A stretch of DNA of 64,000 nucleotides from Candidimonas sp. SYP-B2681 (GTDB lineage: Bacteria; Pseudomonadota; Gammaproteobacteria; Burkholderiales; Burkholderiaceae_B). Where the stretch lies: assembly GCF_003971065.1 (NCBI RefSeq), contig NZ_RYDV01000002.1:62001-126000 (forward strand), in the 5' to 3' direction. Both the position numbers and the translations under genes were made by a program. Each line of letters begins with the position of its first letter. Position 1 is the first letter of the stretch. Positions 35,754-45,247 of this stretch are shown here, piece by piece. A model generated the notes under the pieces. The model saw only the letters and a program-made list of their open reading frames with translations, was not told the origin of the DNA and searched no databases.

Positions 35754-36746
35754 ATGACCTCTCTTTCTTCCGAATCTTCCCCCGCGCACGCTAACTCCCT
35801 GTCGAATCCGGACGCCTCGTCCGCTACGGGGCGTGGCGGGCCTGGTCCAGATTTATCTGACATCCGACCCGATGATTGGGTAGAGCGCTGGCTGCCCCGA
35901 TCATGGGGGCCTTATGCACGTTTGTGCAGGCTGGACCGGCCCGTTGGTACTTGGCTTACCTTGCTTCCCTGCCTGGCAGCGCTGGTGCAGGCCGCGGATG
36001 GCATGCCAAGCTTGCTGCGGCTGGTTATATTCTCGTTGGGTGCGCTATTGATGCGCGGAATAGGCTGTTGTTTCAACGATATCTTCGACCGCGATATCGA
36101 CAAGAAAGTGGAACGTACCCGTTTCAGGCCTTTGACGAGCGGGCAGCTGACCCTGAAGAATGCCTTGTGGTTCGTGCTGGCTCAGTTACTGGTGTGTGCC
36201 TTACTGTTGCTCGCGTTGAACGAATACAGTCGCTGGCTCGCAGTGGCTCTTATGCCTATCGTTATCGTTTATCCCTTATGTAAACGCTTTACTTACTGGC
36301 CGCAGGTCGTGCTGGGTATTGGCTTTAACTGGGGCATGCTGATGGCATGGTCCGACACGCAAAATACTGTGCCGCTGGCCGCGGTGGCGATGTGGCTGGG
36401 GGCGGTCTTATGGCAGGTCGGTTATGACTCTATTTATGCCTATGTCGATGTCCGCGACGACAAGCAGCTGGGCTTGCATTCGACCGCATTGCGTTTCGCA
36501 GACAAGGGAAAGGCATGGATCAGCGGATTCTATATTGCCACGATGGCCCTATGGGTCTGGGCGGGGGTATCCATGCAAATGGCTTGGCCCTATTATGTGG
36601 TGATGGCCGCCATTGCGGGACACTTCATTTGGCAAATGCGGGTGTTCAACGTGGCACGGCCTGACCGCAATTTCATGTTATTCCGGGCCAATATGGCGGT
36701 CGGGGTCATGCTGCTTGTGGCGGCCCTAGCGGGGACTTTGCTGTAA
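35754..36746 (+). CDS. ubiA: 4-hydroxybenzoate octaprenyltransferase
   Basis: 330 residues, membrane prenyltransferase of ubiquinone synthesis that joins 4-hydroxybenzoate to the polyprenyl chain. After a 45-residue polar N-terminus (longer than in E. coli) comes YARLCRLDRPVGTWLTLLPC, the first Mg-diphosphate motif NDIFDRDID, and the second DVRDD in YAYVDVRDDKQLGLHSTA. Eight to nine hydrophobic segments. The length is typical for this order. A start within the polar tail remains possible. Confidence 0.96.
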   Translation: MTSLSSESSPAHANSLSNPDASSATGRGGPGPDLSDIRPDDWVERWLPRSWGPYARLCRLDRPVGTWLTLLPCLAALVQAADGMPSLLRLVIFSLGALLMRGIGCCFNDIFDRDIDKKVERTRFRPLTSGQLTLKNALWFVLAQLLVCALLLLALNEYSRWLAVALMPIVIVYPLCKRFTYWPQVVLGIGFNWGMLMAWSDTQNTVPLAAVAMWLGAVLWQVGYDSIYAYVDVRDDKQLGLHSTALRFADKGKAWISGFYIATMALWVWAGVSMQMAWPYYVVMAAIAGHFIWQMRVFNVARPDRNFMLFRANMAVGVMLLVAALAGTLL

Positions 36747-36815
36747 TGACGTAAACCGCCACAACAGGCCGGTACAAAAACAAAAGATGCGGCGCAGCCG
36801 CCGGAGACAAGAACA

Positions 36816-38435
36816 ATGGCCGATACATCGATACAAACTTCACTCGAGTTTGATTACATAGTCGTGGGCGCCGGATCGGCGGGCTGCTTGCTCGCGAACC
36901 GCCTGTCGGCCAACCCCGCGCATCGCGTACTGTTGCTCGAAGCCGGGGGGCGCGACAACTGGCACTGGATCAATATTCCGGTGGGTTATCTGTATTGCAT
37001 CGGCAACGCGCGCACTGACTGGTGCTACCGCACCCAACCCGATCCGGGTATCAACGATCGTACGCTGGGCTACCCGCGCGGGCGGGTGCTGGGCGGCAGC
37101 TCGGCCATCAATGGCATGATTTACATGCGTGGTCAGGCGGCCGACTATGACGGTTGGGCGGCATTGGGAAATACCGGCTGGGCATGGGACGACGTGCTAC
37201 CGGTATTCAAGCGAACCGAAAACCATTACGCCGGAGCCAGCGAATTTCATGGCGATTCTGGCGAATGGCGGGTTGAACGTCAGCGCTTGTCATGGGAGAT
37301 TCTTGACGCCTTCCGGCAGGCCGCTCAACAGGCCGATATCCCGTCTATCGACGACTTCAATCGCGGAGACAACGAAGGTTGCGCTTATTTCGAAGTCAAT
37401 CAGCGGCGTGGCGTGCGATGGACCGCGGCCAAGGCATTTCTGCGTCCGATTGCCGGGCGTTCCAACTTAACGGTGCTTACTGGCGCCCAGGCCGAGCGCA
37501 TCATCTTTGAGGGGCGCAGGGCCGATGGGGTGCGATTCTTGCATGATGGACAGAAGAAGGTCGCGCGGGCCAAGTCAGAAGTTATCCTGGCCTCCGGTTC
37601 AATCGGATCGGCCCAGTTGCTTCAGGTCTCGGGTGTGGGTCCTGGCGCGCTTTTACAGGCTTTAGGTATTCCTGTCGTACATGATTTGCCCGGCGTAGGG
37701 CAAAATCTGCAGGACCACTTGCAGCTACGCCTGGTCTATAAAGTTCAGGGCGCTAAAACCCTGAACACAATGGTGGGGTCCTTATGGGGTAAAGCGTTGA
37801 TGGGGGTCCAGTATGCGGTGCAAAAACGCGGGCCTCTATCGATGGCGCCGTCTCAGTTAGGGGCGTTTGCGCGTTCGAATTCCGATCAGCCGCGCGCTAA
37901 TCTGGAATATCACGTTCAACCCCTATCGCTCGAGAAGTTTGGCGAGCCTTTACACAATTTTCCCGCAATGACCGCGTCGGTCTGTAACTTGCGCCCTACC
38001 AGCCGGGGACATGTCAATATTGTGTCGCCCGATGCCAGCGATCCGCCGGCGATCTTATGTAACTACCTACAAACGGCAGAAGATCGCCTGGTCGCCGCCG
38101 ACAGCATTCGCCTGACCCGCAAGATCATGGCGCAGTCGGCAATGGCCCCATTTCAACCTATGGAGCATAAGCCGGGGTCGCAGCTTGAATCGCAGGCCCA
38201 ACTCGAACGGGCGGCCGGCGATATCGGCACCACCATTTTTCATCCGGTCGGCACGTGCAAGATGGGGGTAGATGCCATGGCGGTGGTGGATCCCCAGCTG
38301 CGCGTTTATGGCGTAGATAACTTAAGGGTAATCGACGCGTCGATCATGCCCACCATCACGTCCGGAAATACGAATTCACCTACCATCATGATCGCCGAGA
38401 AAGGTGCTGGGCTGATTCTAGGCGCGCGCAAGTGA
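36816..38435 (+). CDS. GMC-family FAD oxidoreductase (alcohol/choline dehydrogenase-like)
   Basis: 539 residues. FAD-binding fold YIVVGAGSAGCLLANRLS near residue 15, GMC signatures PRGRVLGGSSAINGMIYMRG and the second in SGSIGSAQLLQVSGVGP. Catalytic His in FHPVGTCKMG, partner Asn in TSGNTNSPTIMIAEKGA. It oxidises primary alcohols or related compounds; AlkJ-type alcohol dehydrogenases and choline dehydrogenase are the nearest named groups. Probably inner-membrane associated, passing electrons to quinone. The substrate is not given by the context. Confidence 0.92.
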   Translation: MADTSIQTSLEFDYIVVGAGSAGCLLANRLSANPAHRVLLLEAGGRDNWHWINIPVGYLYCIGNARTDWCYRTQPDPGINDRTLGYPRGRVLGGSSAINGMIYMRGQAADYDGWAALGNTGWAWDDVLPVFKRTENHYAGASEFHGDSGEWRVERQRLSWEILDAFRQAAQQADIPSIDDFNRGDNEGCAYFEVNQRRGVRWTAAKAFLRPIAGRSNLTVLTGAQAERIIFEGRRADGVRFLHDGQKKVARAKSEVILASGSIGSAQLLQVSGVGPGALLQALGIPVVHDLPGVGQNLQDHLQLRLVYKVQGAKTLNTMVGSLWGKALMGVQYAVQKRGPLSMAPSQLGAFARSNSDQPRANLEYHVQPLSLEKFGEPLHNFPAMTASVCNLRPTSRGHVNIVSPDASDPPAILCNYLQTAEDRLVAADSIRLTRKIMAQSAMAPFQPMEHKPGSQLESQAQLERAAGDIGTTIFHPVGTCKMGVDAMAVVDPQLRVYGVDNLRVIDASIMPTITSGNTNSPTIMIAEKGAGLILGARK

Positions 38436-38493
38436 GTGTACGCAAGAACATGCGACAATTTGTGCCTGCTCATTCAGCTTGCAAGGTTAAGAC

Positions 38494-39768
38494 ATGCCCA
38501 GTTTCTTGGAGTATCTGGCTACTGCTTTATTCGCGATAGCTATCATCCACACTTTCTCAGTACCCGTTTTCGCTCGTCTGGCGAACCGGGGCGGGCCGCA
38601 TGCAGGGTTGTGGCATTTGCTGTCCGAGGTCGAGGCGGTATTCGGAGTGTGGGCATGCGTGCTGTTGGCGGTGATGGTGTTGATTTCCGGAATTGGGGAC
38701 ACCGTCAGCTATATTGATACGCGCAACTTCACGGAACCGGCCTTCGTATTTGCGATCATGGTGGTGGCCGCCAGCCGCCCGATACTGGAACTCGTCAACA
38801 TGGGGGTGCGGGCCCTTGCCCGTATTTTGCCGGTTCGTAACGAATTGGCGATGTTCTTCGTCACGATGTCTTTCGTGCCTTTGGCAGGTTCATTCATCAC
38901 CGAGCCCGCTGCAATGACATTGGCTGCATTGCTATTGCGCGACGCCTATTTCGGCCGCCCAGGCCAGGCGGGATTCAAATACATGACGATCGGGGTACTG
39001 TTTGTAAACGTATCGATAGGCGGTGTGCTGACCGCTTACGCTGCCCCGCCAGTTCTCATGGTTGCGCACACCTTCGACTGGGATACCGCCTATATGGCCA
39101 CCCATTTTGGCTGGCGAGCCGCCTTGGCCGTTATCATTAACGCCGCCGTTCTGACCTATGTGTGCCGCGCGCAATTGCTAGATGGCAGTATTGGCAGTAA
39201 CACCATCAAGGGCGCTACCAAGGCACCGGTTCCTTTGATCGTAATAGCTATTCATACCTTATTCTTGGTGGGCATCGTCTTTTCGGCCCATCATCCGATT
39301 ATTTTCCTGGGCTATCTCATGCTCTTCATCGGGTATGCCCACGCCTATAAGCGGCACCAGAATCCCCTGCTGATTCGTGAAGGTCTGATGGTTGGCTTTT
39401 TCCTGGCTGGCCTGGTGGTACTGGGCGGCCTGCAAAAATGGTGGTTGCAGGACTTGCTGGCCGGCCTTTCGCCCATGGTCTTGTATTGGGGCGCAACAGC
39501 CTTGACGGCCGTTACCGATAACGCCGCACTGACCTACCTGGGGTCTCTGGTTGAAGGCACCAACGAGCTATGGCGTTATATGCTCGTGGCAGGCGCGGTC
39601 ACCGGGGGCGGGCTTACTGTGATCGCCAATGCACCCAATCCGGCAGGTTTCTCGATATTGAAGGGCACCTTTCCTGATGGCGCCATTTCACCGCTTAAGT
39701 TGCTGGGCGCTGCGTCTTTGCCGACCTTGGTTGCTGCTGCCATGTTCATGTTGCCAACTTCTTTTTAA
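38494..39768 (+). CDS. Putative Na+/H+ antiporter (DUF1504-type)
   Basis: 424 residues, about 11-12 membrane spans over the whole length, in the family annotated as putative Na+/H+ antiporter. Conserved polar segments within membrane: FVPLAGSFITEPAAMTLAA, YAAPPVLMVAHTFDWD, and TALTAVTDNAALTYLGSLVEG, with buried Asp/Glu. Probably inner membrane ion exchange; not experimentally supported for close relatives that I know of. A 58-bp gap separates it from the GMC gene, so co-transcription is possible. Confidence 0.82.
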   Translation: MPSFLEYLATALFAIAIIHTFSVPVFARLANRGGPHAGLWHLLSEVEAVFGVWACVLLAVMVLISGIGDTVSYIDTRNFTEPAFVFAIMVVAASRPILELVNMGVRALARILPVRNELAMFFVTMSFVPLAGSFITEPAAMTLAALLLRDAYFGRPGQAGFKYMTIGVLFVNVSIGGVLTAYAAPPVLMVAHTFDWDTAYMATHFGWRAALAVIINAAVLTYVCRAQLLDGSIGSNTIKGATKAPVPLIVIAIHTLFLVGIVFSAHHPIIFLGYLMLFIGYAHAYKRHQNPLLIREGLMVGFFLAGLVVLGGLQKWWLQDLLAGLSPMVLYWGATALTAVTDNAALTYLGSLVEGTNELWRYMLVAGAVTGGGLTVIANAPNPAGFSILKGTFPDGAISPLKLLGAASLPTLVAAAMFMLPTSF

Positions 39769-39932
39769 ACATAATGGCGGCTTGCTGCCTTATGGCAAGC
39801 CCGTCGCCATGCTAGTCTGGAAAACCGGCTAAAATTACGTCTTTTGATGCTTTGCCGCAACTTCTCGTTTCTCGCACGGCGGGGCGGCTTCAAGCGGGTT
39901 TTTCCTGTGACGAACTTTCTTGGGATTCTTTC

Positions 39933-40253
39933 GTGCCTATATATGCTTATAAATGCAGTAACTGTGATCATGCACAGGATGTCTTGCAAAAAATGTCTGA
40001 TCCGCGTTTGACGGATTGTCCCGAATGCGGGCAAAGTACTTATACGAAACAAGTTACGGCGGCGGGCTTTCAACTGAAAGGCTCAGGCTGGTACGTTACC
40101 GATTTCCGCAATAATGGTACTGCGGCGGGCGCTTCAGCACCTGCATCGGCAAGCACCGCGGCCGAATCTGGCGGCGCAACAGCTGCTGCCACCCCTGCGG
40201 CGACGGCCAGCGCCAGTCCTGCTCCGGCAGCCTCTGGCTCGGCCTCTTCGTGA
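39933..40253 (+). CDS. FmdB-family zinc-ribbon protein
   Basis: 106 residues from GTG 39933, matching the family start (M/V)PIYAYKC. Two CxxC pairs form the zinc ribbon: CSNC (10-13) and CPEC (about 31-34). The remaining 50 residues are low-complexity Ala/Ser/Pro/Thr. The frame is open upstream to 39852 but that part is unlike the family. Role unknown (first named as a formamidase regulator). First of the conserved run fmdB, DUF502, aspS. Confidence 0.87.
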   Translation: MPIYAYKCSNCDHAQDVLQKMSDPRLTDCPECGQSTYTKQVTAAGFQLKGSGWYVTDFRNNGTAAGASAPASASTAAESGGATAAATPAATASASPAPAASGSASS

Positions 40254-40273
40254 TCCGGTAACCCGAAGACTGC

Positions 40274-40966
40274 ATGCGTTTCTTCAAGCGATACTTTATT
40301 ACTGGGCTGCTGATCTGGATTCCCCTGGTTATTACGATCTGGGTAATCACATTGCTGATCGGCACGCTCGAAAGCTTCGTGCCGGCATTCCTGTCGTCGC
40401 AGTCTTTGTTTGGCTATCGCATTCCGGGCTTTCAGTTTTTGCTGGTTCTGGTAGTCGTGCTCCTGACCGGACTGCTCGGGGCTAATTTTATTGGCCGGGC
40501 CATCGTCGACCGGTGGGAGCAGTTGCTAGGGCGTATACCTCTGGTGCGCTCCATCTATCATTCCGTCAAGCAAGTCAGCGACACGGTACTCGCGTCAAAT
40601 GGGCTGGCCTTCCGCGAAGCGGTGTTGGTGCAGTATCCGCGGCAGGGGTCTTGGACGATCGCATTCCTGACGGGTGCGCCCAGTGGTGAGGTCGCCGAAA
40701 AGCTTGGTGGTGACTATGTTAGCGTGTACGTGCCAACGACGCCCAATCCCACTTCCGGTTTCTTTTTGATGATGCCGCGCCAAGATGTACAGGTGCTCGA
40801 TATGAGCGTCGACGCGGCACTAAAGTACATTGTTTCCATGGGCGTTGTGGCGCCTGTTTCGGTCAAGACTATCAACGCCGGCTTTGAAGCGGTATCGGTC
40901 ATCGATGCCGCTCACGGCATCGATACGGTTGACGGAACAGGCCAGCCGCGCGATAAACAGCCCTGA
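40274..40966 (+). CDS. DUF502 family membrane protein
   Basis: 230 residues. Two N-terminal membrane spans (YFITGLLIWIPLVITIWVITLLIG; FLLVLVVVLLTGLLGANFIG) followed by a conserved cytoplasmic part: GRIPLVRSIYHSVKQVSDTVL, VLVQYPRQGSWTIAFLTG, VSVYVPTTPNPTSGFFLMMP. Function unknown. Conserved next to fmdB and aspS in betaproteobacteria. Confidence 0.9.
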   Translation: MRFFKRYFITGLLIWIPLVITIWVITLLIGTLESFVPAFLSSQSLFGYRIPGFQFLLVLVVVLLTGLLGANFIGRAIVDRWEQLLGRIPLVRSIYHSVKQVSDTVLASNGLAFREAVLVQYPRQGSWTIAFLTGAPSGEVAEKLGGDYVSVYVPTTPNPTSGFFLMMPRQDVQVLDMSVDAALKYIVSMGVVAPVSVKTINAGFEAVSVIDAAHGIDTVDGTGQPRDKQP

Positions 40967-41004
40967 TTCTCAATTTAAGAATTTTCTATACGGAGTAATC
41001 CTTG

Positions 41005-42801
41005 ATGCGTACCTGCTATACCGGCGAGGTAAATAAAGACCACCTGGACCAGACAGTCACCTTGTTTGGCTGGGTCCATCGTCGCCGTGATCACGGAGGT
41101 GTCATTTTCATCGATTTGCGCGACCGAGCTGGCTTGGCCCAAATTGTTGTGGATCCTGACAACGTTGAGGCATTCAGTTCGGCCGAGCACATCCGTAACG
41201 AATTCTGCGTACGTATCACGGGCCTGGTGCGCCTGCGCCCCGAGGGCACCCGCAATCCAGAACTGGCGTCGGGCGAAATTGAAATTCTATGCCGTGAAAT
41301 CGAAGTGTTGAACCATTCGGTCACACCACCATTTCAGCTGGATGACGACAACCTTTCAGAAACGACGCGCCTGACTCATCGTGTTCTGGATTTGCGCCGT
41401 CCGCAAATGCAGCGCAATCTGATGCTGCGTTATCGCGTCTCTATCGAGGTCCGCAAGTATCTCGACGACTTGGGCTTTATCGACATCGAAACGCCCATGC
41501 TTACCAAGAGCACGCCAGAAGGTGCACGCGATTACCTGGTGCCGTCGCGTGTCAATGCCGGCGAATTTTTCGCGTTACCGCAGTCGCCGCAGTTGTTCAA
41601 GCAAATGCTGATGGTGTCCGGCTTTGACCGCTACTATCAAATCACCAAGTGTTTCCGCGACGAAGACTTGCGCGCGGATCGCCAGCCCGAATTTACCCAG
41701 ATCGACTGCGAAACTTCATTCCTGAACGAAGAGCAGATCCGGGAGATTTTCGAAGGCATGATTCGCCATGTTTTCACCAGCGTGCAGCAAGTGGAATTAC
41801 CCGCGAGTTTTCCAACGATGACATGGGAAGAAGCCATGCGCCGTTTTGGTTCCGACAAACCCGATTTGCGTGTCAAGCTGGAATTCGTCGACGTGGCCGA
41901 TTTAATGCGCGGCGTCGAATTCAAGGTGTTTGCCGCCTTGGCCGACGATCCGGCCAGCCGTGTCGTGGCATTGCACATACCGGGCGGCGCCAGCATGCCG
42001 CGTAGCGAGATCGACGCCTACACCAAGTTTGTTGGTATTTATGGCGCGAAGGGTCTGGCCTACATCAAGGTCAACGATGCCGCCGCTATTCCCGAGGGCT
42101 TGCAGTCACCCATCGTCAAAAACATTCATGTTGAAGCGCTTACACAGCTTATCGAACGCACCGGCGCACAAAGCGGTGACCTGATTTTCTTTGGTGCCGA
42201 CAAGGCCAAGGTCGTCAACGACGCCATTGGCGCTTTGCGTGTCAAAATTGGGCACAGCGAATTCGGCAAAGAAAACGGCCTGCTCGAAACCGGTTGGAAG
42301 CCACTGTGGGTTGTTGATTTCCCCATGTTCGAATACGACGAAGGCGAAGGCCGCTATTTCGCCGCTCATCATCCATTCACAAGCCCCAAAGACGGTCACG
42401 AAGACTTCCTGGAAACCGATCCCAGCAAGGCGATTGCCAAAGCGTATGATATGGTCTTGAATGGCTGGGAAATCGGCGGCGGTTCGGTTCGGATTCACCG
42501 TGCCGATGTGCAAAACAAGGTGTTCGGCGCGTTGAATATCGGCGCCGAAGAAGCCCGTGAAAAATTCGGCTTCCTGCTCGACGCATTGCAGTATGGCGCG
42601 CCGCCTCACGGCGGTGTGGCGTTCGGCCTTGATCGTTTGGTTACGATGATGGCGGGTGCCGAATCCATTCGTGACGTCATCGCCTTCCCCAAGACGCAAC
42701 GCGCCCAGTGTTTGTTAACTCAGGCTCCGTCGCCTGTCGATGAAAAGCAATTGCGCGAACTGCATATTCGCTTGCGCAATACCGAGGTTAAAACCGCATA
42801 G
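41005..42801 (+). CDS. aspS: Aspartyl-tRNA synthetase, non-discriminating type
   Basis: 598 residues, class IIb synthetase with the bacterial GAD insertion. OB-fold anticodon domain ([19 protein letters not shown]), motif 2 [18 protein letters not shown], motif 3 [13 protein letters not shown]. At the two positions that separate AspRS types, it has His (RRDHGG) and Gly (PEGTRNP) as in Pseudomonas, where E. coli has Leu and Lys. It should therefore also charge tRNA-Asn with Asp, which needs GatCAB. ATG 41005 has GGAG upstream. Confidence 0.97.
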   Translation: MRTCYTGEVNKDHLDQTVTLFGWVHRRRDHGGVIFIDLRDRAGLAQIVVDPDNVEAFSSAEHIRNEFCVRITGLVRLRPEGTRNPELASGEIEILCREIEVLNHSVTPPFQLDDDNLSETTRLTHRVLDLRRPQMQRNLMLRYRVSIEVRKYLDDLGFIDIETPMLTKSTPEGARDYLVPSRVNAGEFFALPQSPQLFKQMLMVSGFDRYYQITKCFRDEDLRADRQPEFTQIDCETSFLNEEQIREIFEGMIRHVFTSVQQVELPASFPTMTWEEAMRRFGSDKPDLRVKLEFVDVADLMRGVEFKVFAALADDPASRVVALHIPGGASMPRSEIDAYTKFVGIYGAKGLAYIKVNDAAAIPEGLQSPIVKNIHVEALTQLIERTGAQSGDLIFFGADKAKVVNDAIGALRVKIGHSEFGKENGLLETGWKPLWVVDFPMFEYDEGEGRYFAAHHPFTSPKDGHEDFLETDPSKAIAKAYDMVLNGWEIGGGSVRIHRADVQNKVFGALNIGAEEAREKFGFLLDALQYGAPPHGGVAFGLDRLVTMMAGAESIRDVIAFPKTQRAQCLLTQAPSPVDEKQLRELHIRLRNTEVKTA

Positions 42802-42817
42802 TGATAGGGGAACCGCA

Positions 42818-43675
42818 GTGTCGGTAATCCGGGTCGTAAGTTACAACATTCACAAGGGCCGCTCAGCGACGGGTAGCCGTGAATCGTTGGCGGACTTGCG
42901 GCTCGGCCTCTACAACCTGCGTCCCGATCTGCTGTTTCTGCAAGAAGTCCAGGGCCGAAATAGCCGTAAGTCCAGCCTCGATGCTCAACACGAATCGCTC
43001 GGAGCGGTGCTGTGTATGCAAACGGCCTATGGTTGCAACGCGGTGCGCGAACTCACCGATCATGGCAATGCGCTGTTGTCGCGCTTCCCAATACTCGAAC
43101 ACGAAAACCAGGATATCTCCGACCACAAGATGGAGCAGCGCGGGCTGCTACACGCCGTGGTCGAGGTAAACGGGACGCCCGTGCATTGCCTTGTGGTGCA
43201 TTTGGGGCTATTCGCCGGAGGCCGGTTGCGACAGGTCGCGGCGCTGGTTGAACGCATCAAGCGCCTGGTGCCACATGATGAACCGATTCTTATTGCAGGC
43301 GACTTCAACGACTGGAACAACCGTCTGGCCCCGATGTTTGTGCAACAACTTGGCTTATACGAAGTTTTTGCCTTAGCTCCACAGAACCGACCTGTTCATG
43401 GAAAACTTCGCACGTCGGTCACAAAGCTTCGCAATAGCCTGCGTCCGTTTCCCCAACCGTTGCCTCTGGTCCAGAAGGTGCACGAGCTTGGTATGGATGG
43501 GTCGGCGCGCCTGACACTGCCGCCCCGTACGTTCCCCGCTGCCTTTCCCTGGTTGCGCCTGGACCGCATCTACCAGCGCGGTTTTGCAGTGCGCAGCGCG
43601 CGCGTATTGCACGGCTCGCCATGGAAACAGTTGTCGGACCACGCGCCGCTTATTGCCGAGCTAGAACTGCCATGA
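42818..43675 (+). CDS. Endonuclease/exonuclease/phosphatase family protein
   Basis: 285 residues from GTG 42818, with AGGGGA eight bases upstream; it lies 16 bp after aspS. Family marks: VVSYNIHKGRS, LLFLQEVQGRNSRKSSLDAQ (metal Glu), TPVHCLVVHLGL, IAGDFNDWNN, and the C-terminal SDHAPLIAELELP. DNase I-like fold, Mg-dependent phosphodiester hydrolysis. In relatives it sits ahead of clsB and may act in the cardiolipin pathway or on nucleic acid. Repeat copy B starts right at its stop. Confidence 0.9.
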   Translation: MSVIRVVSYNIHKGRSATGSRESLADLRLGLYNLRPDLLFLQEVQGRNSRKSSLDAQHESLGAVLCMQTAYGCNAVRELTDHGNALLSRFPILEHENQDISDHKMEQRGLLHAVVEVNGTPVHCLVVHLGLFAGGRLRQVAALVERIKRLVPHDEPILIAGDFNDWNNRLAPMFVQQLGLYEVFALAPQNRPVHGKLRTSVTKLRNSLRPFPQPLPLVQKVHELGMDGSARLTLPPRTFPAAFPWLRLDRIYQRGFAVRSARVLHGSPWKQLSDHAPLIAELELP

Positions 43676-43784
43676 ATAATTCCGTTCCTGGATCAAACGT
43701 ACACCTTGTCGACTTCGCTTGCCTGACGCCAGTAATTTTTTTGCTTCGTCTTCGCGTTCACGTTTGATCTAAAAAACGGAATAA
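43676..43784 (-). repeat. 108-bp palindromic dispersed element, copy B
   Basis: Reverse strand reads TTATTCCGTTTTTTAGATCAA at one end, the same core as copy A (ACGTGAACGCGAAG, TTACTGGCGT, AGGCAAGC, AAGTCGACAA), and ends GGAACGGAATTAT. Both ends are inverted copies of each other. It lies between endonuclease and clsB. Confidence 0.82.
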
Positions 43785-43825
43785 GGATGCCTGGCGCCGC
43801 AACGGCCGGGCAAAGGAACATATGA

Positions 43826-45055
43826 ATGGCGAGTGCTTCTTTGCATTTGGATTGGCGTGACAGCAATAAGATCGACTTGCTGCACAATGGCGAGGAATTT
43901 TTCCCAGCGCTGTGCGCCGCCATTGCGGCCGCTACGCGGGTGGTCCATCTTGAAACGTATATCTTTAATCTCGACAAGACTGGATTGCTCGTGCTGGATC
44001 ACCTGCGCCAGGCCTGTGAACGGGGGATTAAAGTTCGAGTCGTCATCGACGGATTTGGCAGCCAGCCGCATGCCCGGGAGATCGCACAGAGGCTTCTGGC
44101 AATGGGTGCACAATACCGCATTTACAGGCCGGAACCCACCGGCCTGCGCACCGTGAAATTCGATTTGCGCCGCCTGCGACGCCTGCACCGAAAAGTTACT
44201 GTGGTTGACGACGCGCTTGCTTTCGTCGGCGGCATAAACATACTTGATGACTACGTCAACGTGCCGACCGATGGAAAAGGCCTGCGCCCGCGTTTCGATT
44301 TCGGCGTGCGCATGCAGGGACCTATCGTCACAGACGTTGCTAGAGCCCAGCGCGCCCTCTGGTTGCGTATGGCATGGCGGCGGCGCGATGACTGGGCCGC
44401 TTTCTATCGTAGACTGCGGGACTGGGGCAAATGGCGCAGGGCACGACAGAAGCATCACGTTCCCACCTTTAATCCAGGGCAGCGTGCGGCGCTACTGTTG
44501 CGCGACAACATTCGATTTCGTCAAACCATAGAAGACGTGTATGTGGCTACCATTGCGCGCGCCACTGACGATATCCTGATCGCCAACGCCTATTTTTTTC
44601 CGGGCCGCCGATTGCGCAAAGCACTGCATAATGCAGCACAGCGCGGTGTGCGCGTTAGGTTGCTGCTACAAGGGCGGTCTGAATACCTCATGCAGTATCG
44701 GGCCTGTCGCTATATGTATTGCAAGATGCTGGGCGATGGCATCGAGATCCATGAATACATGGCCAGTTATCTTCACGCCAAGGTCGCGGTGATTGATGAG
44801 TGGGCCATGGTCGGTTCGTCCAACCTGGACCCGTTCAGCCTTTTACTTGCACGCGAAGCGAATGTTTTCGTTCACGACGCGAGTTTCGCCAATGAACTGA
44901 AGGCTGCGCTTGAGGCCGAATTGCGCAACGACGCTCATCAGGTGACCGATGCCGACCTGAAGCAGCGCAGCGTGTTCGGGCGCTGGATCGATGCCTTTGC
45001 TTACTTCATGCTTCGTGCGGGCGTGGGTTTAACGGGGAAGTCGTCCGAATATTAA
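43826..45055 (+). CDS. clsB: Cardiolipin synthase ClsB
   Basis: 409 residues of the phospholipase D superfamily. Two HKD motifs: LHRKVTVVDDALAFVGGIN (about 115-130) and LHAKVAVIDEWAMVGSSNLDPFS (about 315-335). LETYIFNLDKTG and LLLQGRSEY are ClsB-like. No N-terminal membrane helices, as in ClsB and unlike ClsA. It condenses phosphatidylglycerol into cardiolipin at the inner membrane. AAAGGA precedes the ATG. Confidence 0.93.
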   Translation: MASASLHLDWRDSNKIDLLHNGEEFFPALCAAIAAATRVVHLETYIFNLDKTGLLVLDHLRQACERGIKVRVVIDGFGSQPHAREIAQRLLAMGAQYRIYRPEPTGLRTVKFDLRRLRRLHRKVTVVDDALAFVGGINILDDYVNVPTDGKGLRPRFDFGVRMQGPIVTDVARAQRALWLRMAWRRRDDWAAFYRRLRDWGKWRRARQKHHVPTFNPGQRAALLLRDNIRFRQTIEDVYVATIARATDDILIANAYFFPGRRLRKALHNAAQRGVRVRLLLQGRSEYLMQYRACRYMYCKMLGDGIEIHEYMASYLHAKVAVIDEWAMVGSSNLDPFSLLLAREANVFVHDASFANELKAALEAELRNDAHQVTDADLKQRSVFGRWIDAFAYFMLRAGVGLTGKSSEY

Positions 45056-45247
45056 GGGACCGCCTGAGAACCAATCTGCTTTTTTTCGTTGCGAAAATGC
45101 ATCGACATCGTTTATACCAGCGTCCGGACGCAAAGAAACCACGATTCATGACGAACCCCGTAATAAAATCGAGTTCATTGGCGCGACACGTACACGGGTG
45201 TGCACGAAAGTTCACAGCGCACGTTTCTGAAAAAAAGAACCACCATC

